From the NCBI GenBank assembly GCA_005788935.1, contig SYAK01000567.1, forward strand, positions 1 through 12,654: a DNA stretch of 12,654 nucleotides. The letters are read 5' to 3'. Source of the DNA: Pseudomonadota bacterium (GTDB lineage: Bacteria > Myxococcota > UBA9042 > PHBI01). The notes under the pieces are model-generated. The model was not told where the DNA came from. It made no database searches and saw only the letters and a list, made by a program, of their open reading frames with translations. Position numbers and translations under genes: made by a program. This document shows, one piece after another, positions 1 to 5,298 of the stretch. How positions within the stretch are numbered: the stretch's first letter is position 1; each line of letters begins with the position of its first letter.

Positions 1-1
1 C

Positions 2-1384
2 TTCTTCGACTTCTGCTGCTTCGACCACTCCTTCGTCGACCTGCGGCGGCGCACGCGCCAGGACCTCGAGACGACGGGCAACGCCTACTGGGAGGTCCTG
101 CGCGATGGTCGCGGGCAGCTCGCGCGGCTCGTCTACGTCCCATCGCACACCGTCCGGCTGATGCCGCTCGACGCCCAGCCGATCGAAGTGCTCGATCGCG
201 TGCAGGTCTCGCCGGTGTCGTTCGACCTCGTCCCGGCCCGGCGTCGCCTGCGGCGCTTCGTACAGGTGCAAGGGGCCGAACAGGTGTTCTTCAAGGCCTT
301 CGGCGACCCTCGAACGCTCTCGAAGCGCACGGGCAAGGTGTTCGCGAGCGTCGAGGCGCTGCGGCGCGCCGACCCCGACGACGGCCCGGCCACGGAGCTG
401 CTCCACTTCGCGATCCAGTCGCCTCGCAGCCCCTACGGCGTGCCGCGGTGGGTGGGGGCGCTGCTCGCGGTGCTCGGGTCGCGGCAGATGGAGGAGGTCA
501 ACTACCTCTACTTCGAGAACAAGAGCGTCCCGCCGCTCGCGCTGCTCATCTCTGGCGGCCGCCTGTCCGAGTCCTCCGTGCCGCGCATCGAGCGGTTCAT
601 CGAGGAGAACCTCAAGGGCAAGGCGAACTTCCACAAGATCCTCATCCTCGAGGCCGAGGGCGGCCAGGGAGAGAACCGCGCCAAGATCGAGCTGCGCCCG
701 CTCACTGAGGCCCAGCAGCAGGACGCGCTGTTCCAGGTCTACGACGAGCGGAACATCGACAAGGTCGGTGGCGCGTTCCGACTGCCGCGCTTGCTGCGGG
801 GCGAGAGCAAGGACTTCAACCGGGCCACCGCCGAATCGGCGCTGCGCTTTGCGGAGGACCAGGTCTTCCAGCCCGAGCGCGACGAGTTTGACTACCTCAT
901 CAACCGGAAGCTGCTCGCCGATATGGGCATTCGCTTCTGGCGCTTCCGCTCTCAGACGCCGGTGACCCGCGACCCCGAGCGCATGACCGCGATGGTCGAG
1001 CGGCTCGTGCGGGTCGGCGTGCTGACGCCGGAAGAAGGCCGCTTCCTCGCCGGCGACATCTTCAACCGCGAGTTCCGCAAGATCGGCGACGACTGGACCA
1101 AGCGCCCGATCACGCTGACCCTCGCGGGCATCCAGACGGGCGTCGAGGACCTGCGGTCGCGCACCGAGAAGGGCTCGCTCCTCGACGACGCCCGCCGCCT
1201 GCTGACGCTGCGCGAAGAGCTCGCCGCCGAGGAGTCGCGGCTCGCCGACCAGCGCGTGTCGCTCGCACGCCAGTACCTCCACGACCACGCCGAGCGCGTC
1301 GTCGTCCCGCGCGACGAGTTCGCGTCGTGGTTCGCCGACACCGTGCCGCCCGGCCCGCCCGGAGCGACCGATGACCACGGATGA
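2..1384 (+). CDS. Phage portal protein, PBSX type (5' end cut by window)
   Basis: The portal is the ring at the unique capsid vertex; it nucleates procapsid assembly, docks terminase and passes DNA. The reading frame is open from base 2, so at least 460 residues are present and the true start lies upstream. Recognisable family stretches: TGNAYWEVLRD near the visible N-terminus, then SPYGVPRWVGALLAVLGS, NYLYFENKSVPPLALLISGG, KANFHKILILEAEG, and LLRGESKDFNRATAESALRF followed by DEFDYLINRKLL. These match PBSX-family (XkdE-like) portals. The C-terminal 100 residues are charged and helical. The gene overlaps the next by 14 bases. An ATG at 161 is internal: family-like sequence precedes it, so it is not the start. 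Confidence 0.93.
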   Translation, partial: FFDFCCFDHSFVDLRRRTRQDLETTGNAYWEVLRDGRGQLARLVYVPSHTVRLMPLDAQPIEVLDRVQVSPVSFDLVPARRRLRRFVQVQGAEQVFFKAFGDPRTLSKRTGKVFASVEALRRADPDDGPATELLHFAIQSPRSPYGVPRWVGALLAVLGSRQMEEVNYLYFENKSVPPLALLISGGRLSESSVPRIERFIEENLKGKANFHKILILEAEGGQGENRAKIELRPLTEAQQQDALFQVYDERNIDKVGGAFRLPRLLRGESKDFNRATAESALRFAEDQVFQPERDEFDYLINRKLLADMGIRFWRFRSQTPVTRDPERMTAMVERLVRVGVLTPEEGRFLAGDIFNREFRKIGDDWTKRPITLTLAGIQTGVEDLRSRTEKGSLLDDARRLLTLREELAAEESRLADQRVSLARQYLHDHAERVVVPRDEFASWFADTVPPGPPGATDDHG

Positions 1385-1628
1385 ACTGGCCCGCGCCTGG
1401 GTCCGCCAGGCGCAGCTCGACGCCGAGCGCGGCGTCATTGCCTGCAGGATGTGCAGCCGCCATGCGTCGCTCGAGACGACGCTGACCCTCTGGCGCGACG
1501 GCGTCCTCGTGTTCGCCATCTGCGACGCGTGCGCCGGCTCGCACGAAGTCGTGATGCGGCCGACCGCCGAGGGCATCGAGGTCCGCGCCCGTCACCGCGC
1601 CCCCCTCATCGTCGGAGCACCCCGGTGA
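1371..1628 (+). CDS. Small zinc-ribbon-like phage protein (two CxxC)
   Basis: An 85-residue protein with two CxxC knuckles, C25-R-M-C28 and C51-D-A-C54, separated by 22 residues; this spacing fits a small zinc ribbon. The first 20 residues look helical. I do not recognise a named family. The ATG is preceded by GGAG at a good distance and lies inside the end of the portal gene (14-base overlap), so the two are probably translationally coupled. Its stop overlaps the GTG of the next gene. Position in the head module suggests an accessory or DNA/RNA-binding role, but that is inference. Confidence 0.72.
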   Translation: MTTDELARAWVRQAQLDAERGVIACRMCSRHASLETTLTLWRDGVLVFAICDACAGSHEVVMRPTAEGIEVRARHRAPLIVGAPR

Positions 1629-1930
1629 GCGTCACCCTGCACGTCGTCTCCAAGCGTCCGTGCCGCCTCGAACGCGGCGAGCTGCGTCGCGTCTCCCAGG
1701 ACCGCCGGATGATGCTGCTCGCCTACCACCTCTGCTGCCCGCGCTGCGGCTTCGTGAACGCGGTGTTCAACCAGCACCAGGGCCAGGTCATCTCCGAGAG
1801 CGACGACGGCGAGCAGGTCACGTTCTCGGCGCCGATCCGCTGCGTCTACTGCAACGTGACGATCCGGATCGCGGCGTCGGTCGCCGAGCTCGAGGAGGGC
1901 CCCGATGTGCGGAACGTGCGCTACCGCTGA
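1625..1930 (+). CDS. Small CxxC protein, zinc-ribbon-like
   Basis: A 101-residue protein. I start it at GTG 1625, which overlaps the previous stop as GTGA; the frame is open further upstream to 1451, but that part only shadows the preceding gene. It carries C38-P-R-C41 and C73-V-Y-C76 with about 31 residues between, the pattern of a zinc ribbon. The segment between is beta-rich with an acidic turn (SESDDGEQ). No family name can be given. It ends 26 bases inside the next gene. Two adjacent, unrelated-looking CxxC proteins between portal and minor head protein suggest a local cluster of metal-binding accessory proteins. Confidence 0.72.
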   Translation: MSVTLHVVSKRPCRLERGELRRVSQDRRMMLLAYHLCCPRCGFVNAVFNQHQGQVISESDDGEQVTFSAPIRCVYCNVTIRIAASVAELEEGPDVRNVRYR

Positions 1931-2990
1931 CGAGCTCTCCGAAGTGGCGCGTGCGCGGCGCTTTGCCGATGGCCTCGCCGCGGACCTCCTGCGCCTTCCG
2001 GTCGAGAAGGCGATGGACCTCGGCACGCCACAGGGCTTCGACCGCGCGGTAGCGTCGCTTGCGGCCGAGCTGCGCCGACAGGCCGGGCGTTCGGAGCGGG
2101 AGGCCGTGCGCGCGGCCGTGAACCTCCTTGATGTCGATTGGCGAAGCACCACGCCCGAGCAGCGCAGACGGCTCGTGTCTGAGGCGATGAACGCCGCAGC
2201 GCTCGCGACGGCGGTCATCCCCGCGCGCATCGAGGCGACGCTTGGCCCCGCGGCCGAAGCCGTCGTCGCAGCCACGCGGAGCCACGCGCGGCGTGCGCTG
2301 GGGCTCGTGATCGCGGCGGACTTCAACGCGGTCGACCAGCGCGTGGTGAGCCACGTCGTCCGAACGCAGGTGAACTTCGTCACCAACGAGCTCGGCCGCA
2401 GGGTTGAGGGCTTTGGCGCGGAGGCCCGGCGCATCGTGGCGGACGCGGTCGAGTCGGGGTTCGGCCGCGACGACGTCTCGGCGGCGCTCCAGGCAGCGGC
2501 CGAGGGGACCCTCGCGGGCCGGACGCCGTTCTACTGGGACGTGATCGCTGGGGCCTTCGTCGGCAACGGCCGCAGCTTCGCGCAAGTGAGCGGATACGCC
2601 GAGGCAGGCATCCAGCGTTACCGCATCGAGGCGGTGCTCGACGAGCGTACCACCGCGGCCTGCCGCTTCCTGCACGGCAAGGTGTTCTCGGTCGGCGACG
2701 CGCTCTCGCGATTCGACGCGATGAACCGGCTCGAGCGGCCTGAGGACATCAAGCAGGCGCAGCCATGGGTGCGCGAGGCGACCGACGCAACCTCGGGCAA
2801 CCCCGTGCTGTACGTCGGCCGGGGCGGCGTTCGGACCCCGCTCGCGGAGGTGACCCGCTCGGGCGTGGGTAGCCGCGACGACGTCGGGGAACACCGGCGA
2901 GCGCTTGGCAGCCCCGCGTTGATGGAGCTCGGCGTCAGCTTTCCGCCGTACCACGGGCTCTGTCGGACCACGACGCTGCCGGAGGTGTGA
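1905..2990 (+). CDS. Minor head protein, Mu F / SPP1 gp7-like
   Basis: A 361-residue head morphogenesis protein, expected to bind the portal and enter the procapsid in a few copies. The N-terminal 200 residues are mostly helical and alanine-rich. The diagnostic C-terminal domain starts near residue 230: LDERTTAACRFLHGKVF (C253, H257) and, at the very end, PPYHGLCRTT (H350, C353). This Cys/His pattern is the hallmark of the Mu F/SPP1 gp7 domain. The ATG follows AGGAGG about 7 bases upstream and overlaps the preceding gene by 26 bases. Oddly the protein begins MCGTC, a third CxxC pair in three consecutive genes. The protein appears complete. Confidence 0.9.
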   Translation: MCGTCATADELSEVARARRFADGLAADLLRLPVEKAMDLGTPQGFDRAVASLAAELRRQAGRSEREAVRAAVNLLDVDWRSTTPEQRRRLVSEAMNAAALATAVIPARIEATLGPAAEAVVAATRSHARRALGLVIAADFNAVDQRVVSHVVRTQVNFVTNELGRRVEGFGAEARRIVADAVESGFGRDDVSAALQAAAEGTLAGRTPFYWDVIAGAFVGNGRSFAQVSGYAEAGIQRYRIEAVLDERTTAACRFLHGKVFSVGDALSRFDAMNRLERPEDIKQAQPWVREATDATSGNPVLYVGRGGVRTPLAEVTRSGVGSRDDVGEHRRALGSPALMELGVSFPPYHGLCRTTTLPEV

Positions 2991-3032
2991 GGCGCGCTGT
3001 GTCCCACTGAAAACCGACCCTGGCTCTACTCC

Positions 3033-3057
3033 CGTGGAGGCTTCGGCCTTCGCCACG
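3033..3057 (+). promoter_or_regulatory. UUCG-capped hairpin before the small helical gene
   Basis: In the 86-base gap after the minor head gene, CGTGG-AGGC-TTCG-GCCT-tcg-CCACG can fold into a 9-bp hairpin with a 3-base bulge and a C(UUCG)G tetraloop, a very stable loop. It ends about 10 bases before the GGGAGAA ribosome binding site of the gene at 3077. No T tract follows, so it is more likely a processing, attenuation or mRNA-stability element than a terminator. Role is inference. Confidence 0.35.
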
Positions 3058-3076
3058 TCACCTGCGGGAGAAGCGA

Positions 3077-3385
3077 ATGGCCAGCTCGAACAACCCGACG
3101 CCGAACACGGCGCCCTCGGCTCGAACGATGGTCGCTGCCCTCGAGCCCCTTGGCGCTCGCCTGCGCGCTGCGCTCGAGAAGGCCTCGGCCGCTGGAGATG
3201 GCACGGTCCCCGCCGAAGTCGGTCAAGAGCTCGCAGCGATCGCGAAGGCGCTCGGCGACGCAGCTGGGGAGGCGGCGCGGGTCGACACGATGAAGGCTGC
3301 CGATGGCTGGCCACGCGACATGTCCGCGGGCGCCCTCGCGAGCCCTGCCTGGGGTCGCGACCCGGAGGCCCTTCGCCATGGCTGA
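3077..3385 (+). CDS. Small helical phage protein, unknown function
   Basis: A 102-residue protein preceded by GGGAGAA at proper spacing. After a low-complexity polar start (SSNNPTPNTAPSAR) come two amphipathic, alanine-rich helices (about residues 18-36 and 43-70), then a Gly/Pro/Trp-rich tail. No known family is recognised. The stop lies 8 bases inside the following methyltransferase-protease gene, so it belongs to the same transcription unit. Its size and placement would fit a small head accessory protein, but nothing in the sequence proves this. Confidence 0.6.
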   Translation: MASSNNPTPNTAPSARTMVAALEPLGARLRAALEKASAAGDGTVPAEVGQELAAIAKALGDAAGEAARVDTMKAADGWPRDMSAGALASPAWGRDPEALRHG

Positions 3386-4736
3386 TCGCGTCGGCATGGC
3401 GGTCTCCCGCGCTCGCTCGGTCCTGAAGGCGCTCGAGGCCGAGCCCGTCGAGAAGACCATCTTCGGCTCACCGGCGGGCAAGAAGCGCCTCGCGCCGCGG
3501 CTCGTGAAGCTGCTCGCGCCGCACCGAACCTACGTCGAGCCGTTCGCGGGCTCGGCCGCGGTGCTCTTCGAGAAGGAGCCCGCCGAGGTCGAGGCCATCA
3601 ACGACGCCGATCCCGAGATCGCGAAGGCCTACCAGCTGATCCAGAAGCTCACGCCGCCCAAGATCGAAGCCCTCCGCGCGATGCCGTGGACGGGGGACGA
3701 GGCGACCTTCAAGCGCCTGCTCGACGAGAGCCCCCGCAGTGAGCTCGAGCAGCTGCATCGCTTCCTCTACCTGACGCACTTCTCGTACGGGAAGATGCGC
3801 GGCCGCACGTTCAGCCCGAACGTCCAGGGCATCGAGGCCAAGACCATCGGGCGCATCGAGCAGTTCGCGCCGCGGCTCGCCAAGGTGAAGGTGCACTCGG
3901 GCGACTACGAGCCCGTCGTCCGCAAGTACGACGCGCCCGACACGACGTTCTTCCTCGACCCGCCGTACCCCGGCTACAACGTCGACGTCGGTGAGTCCGA
4001 CTTCGACGAGGAGCGCTTCTTTGGTGTGCTCCAGTCGCTCAAGGGCAACTGGCTCATGACCTACGGCATCCGGGGAAAGCTCCCCGCGATGCTCAAGGAC
4101 GCGGGCTACTTCATCAAGCGCATCAGGACGCCGCGCACGATCGGCGCGATGCGCGGTGTGGGCGGGCCCTCCGTCCTGACGCAGCTGCTCGTCGCGAACT
4201 ACAAGTTCGTCGAGAAGCACACGGACGCGCTCGACTGGCTTGAGAACTGGTCGCCTGACCCCGGGACGCTTCCGCCGATTCGCAAGGTCGGCACGCTGTT
4301 CAAGGACGTGAACCCGGACGACGAGCGGTACGTGCTCGGCGTCGTGCTCGTGCCTGAGCAGGTCGACGCCCAGGGCGACATCTACTCGCACGAGGAGGTT
4401 CGCCAGGCAGCGCACCTGTTCATGGAGGAGTTCGGTGGCCTCGGTCTGATGCACCAGCTCCGCGTCAACGACCAGGTCAAGGTGCTTGAGAGCTACCTCG
4501 CGCCCACGGACTTCCAGATTGGCGAAGTCGTCGTCCCGCGGGGCACCTGGCTGCTCGCGGTGCGCGTGCTGTCGGACGAGCTCTGGCAGCGCGTCCGCAA
4601 CGGCGAGCTGACCGGATTCTCCATCGGAGGCTCCGCGCGCCGCGTGCCCGAGCCGACCGCGGCGGAAGCGGATTCGGCCGTCGACCCCAACGCGCCCACC
4701 GAGGACGCACCCGCCATCCCGCAGGAGGTCGCATGA
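3378..4736 (+). CDS. Fusion: Dam-type adenine methyltransferase + XkdF-like prohead protease
   Basis: A single 452-residue reading frame with two enzymes. Residues about 27-280 are a D12-class N6-adenine DNA methyltransferase: PAGKKRLAPRLVKLLAP, then FAGSAAVLF (S-adenosylmethionine motif I, 56-64), INDADPEIAKAY, HFSYGKMRG, and the catalytic DPPYPGY (194-200). Residues about 318-423 match the XkdF-type serine protease of prohead maturation: LGVVLVPEQVDAQGD, GLMHQ with candidate catalytic His359, RGTWLLAVRVLSDELW, and GELTGFSIGG with candidate Ser415. A short Pro/Asp-rich linker (288-316) joins them and an acidic tail follows. I chose ATG 3378 because GGAGG stands just upstream; an in-frame ATG at 3303 lacks one. 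It overlaps the gene before by 8 bases and the next as ATGA. Both active sites look intact. Confidence 0.92.
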   Translation: MADRVGMAVSRARSVLKALEAEPVEKTIFGSPAGKKRLAPRLVKLLAPHRTYVEPFAGSAAVLFEKEPAEVEAINDADPEIAKAYQLIQKLTPPKIEALRAMPWTGDEATFKRLLDESPRSELEQLHRFLYLTHFSYGKMRGRTFSPNVQGIEAKTIGRIEQFAPRLAKVKVHSGDYEPVVRKYDAPDTTFFLDPPYPGYNVDVGESDFDEERFFGVLQSLKGNWLMTYGIRGKLPAMLKDAGYFIKRIRTPRTIGAMRGVGGPSVLTQLLVANYKFVEKHTDALDWLENWSPDPGTLPPIRKVGTLFKDVNPDDERYVLGVVLVPEQVDAQGDIYSHEEVRQAAHLFMEEFGGLGLMHQLRVNDQVKVLESYLAPTDFQIGEVVVPRGTWLLAVRVLSDELWQRVRNGELTGFSIGGSARRVPEPTAAEADSAVDPNAPTEDAPAIPQEVA

Positions 4737-5158
4737 CCACGCGCCGCAAGGCCGCTTCGCCCGTGAACCGCCTCGTCGACATCCAGGTCGAGGAGGTCTC
4801 GCTCGTCGACCGCGCGGCCAACGAACACCGCTTTCTCATCGTGAAGAGGAGTGACACGCCCATGGCCGACACCCAGACCGACACCGCGGAGGACACCCCC
4901 GCGACCGAAGTCCCCGCGACGCCGGACCCCGCCGCGGCAACGAACACCGCGCCGTCCTCGGACCCGCTGCTCGCGCATGCCGTCGCGGCGCTCGAGGGAC
5001 TGACGGGGACGGTCGAGCTGCTCGGCTCGCTGGGCGCCGGCGCCGTCGATGGTCGACTCGCTCCGCTCGCGGCGCACGCCCTCACCTCGGATCACGCCCG
5101 CATCGAGGCCCCGCTCGCGCTCGGGCCGTCTCGGGCGTTCTCCGCCACGGACAGATAG
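4733..5158 (+). CDS. XkdF-companion / scaffold-like protein, C-terminus lost
   Basis: A 141-residue frame coupled to the protease gene by an ATGA overlap, with GGAGG in front. Residues 15-40 carry VDIQVEEVSLVDRAANEHRF followed by LIVKR. In PBSX-like phages such a motif follows the protease domain or begins a scaffold-like protein, so here the protease C-terminal part may be split into its own gene. An acidic Thr/Pro/Ala linker follows (45-78), then a helix (80-115) that looks like the start of a coiled-coil scaffold. From about residue 117 (base 5085) the sequence stops looking like this and runs out at 5158. I read it as the 5' part of a longer gene cut by the foreign block. The truncation is inference; the reading frame itself is well supported. 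Confidence 0.65.
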   Translation: MTTRRKAASPVNRLVDIQVEEVSLVDRAANEHRFLIVKRSDTPMADTQTDTAEDTPATEVPATPDPAAATNTAPSSDPLLAHAVAALEGLTGTVELLGSLGAGAVDGRLAPLAAHALTSDHARIEAPLALGPSRAFSATDR

Positions 5159-5187
5159 TGCGCCGACGAACCAGGCGTCGCAGTTCC

Positions 5188-5221
5188 CGGGGCGGCCCCC
5201 GTCGTGACGGCGGGCCGCCGG
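5188..5221. terminator. GC-rich imperfect hairpin after the truncated gene
   Basis: The arms CGGCCCCCGTC and GACGGCGGGCCG pair with one bulged base around a two-base centre, 30 bases after the + strand stop at 5158. No T tract is present. With the hairpin at 5236-5270 it fills the gap between two convergent genes, so a role in ending transcription is plausible but unproven. Confidence 0.35.
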
Positions 5222-5235
5222 CTTCGTGACCGCCC

Positions 5236-5270
5236 TGCACGATTTCGCCTCGCCGAGGCGACCTCGTGCA
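5236..5270. terminator. Strong hairpin, probable bidirectional terminator
   Basis: TGCACGA-tt-TCGCCTCG-c-CGAGGCGA-cc-TCGTGCA: a 7-bp outer stem and an inner stem of up to 8 bp (about 6 once a real loop is allowed), with a tt/cc internal mismatch. It lies 29 bases past the stop codon of the minus-strand lipoprotein gene and about 80 bases past the + strand stop at 5158. Placement between convergent genes fits a shared terminator. It lacks the U tract of a classical intrinsic terminator, which is common in GC-rich genomes. Confidence 0.55.
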
Positions 5271-5298
5271 CGGCATCGCGGCGCGGCCTACTGGGCGC

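Noticed and set aside
1818..3314. Minus-strand open frame of 498 codons over the minor head gene
   Set aside because: Low-complexity Arg/Ala/Pro translation, no family feature, fully explained as a shadow of a well-recognised + strand gene.
3468..4454. Minus-strand open frame of 328 codons opposite the methyltransferase-protease
   Set aside because: Rich in Val/Glu/Leu/Arg repeats as expected from reversed GC-rich codons; the + strand carries clear catalytic motifs.
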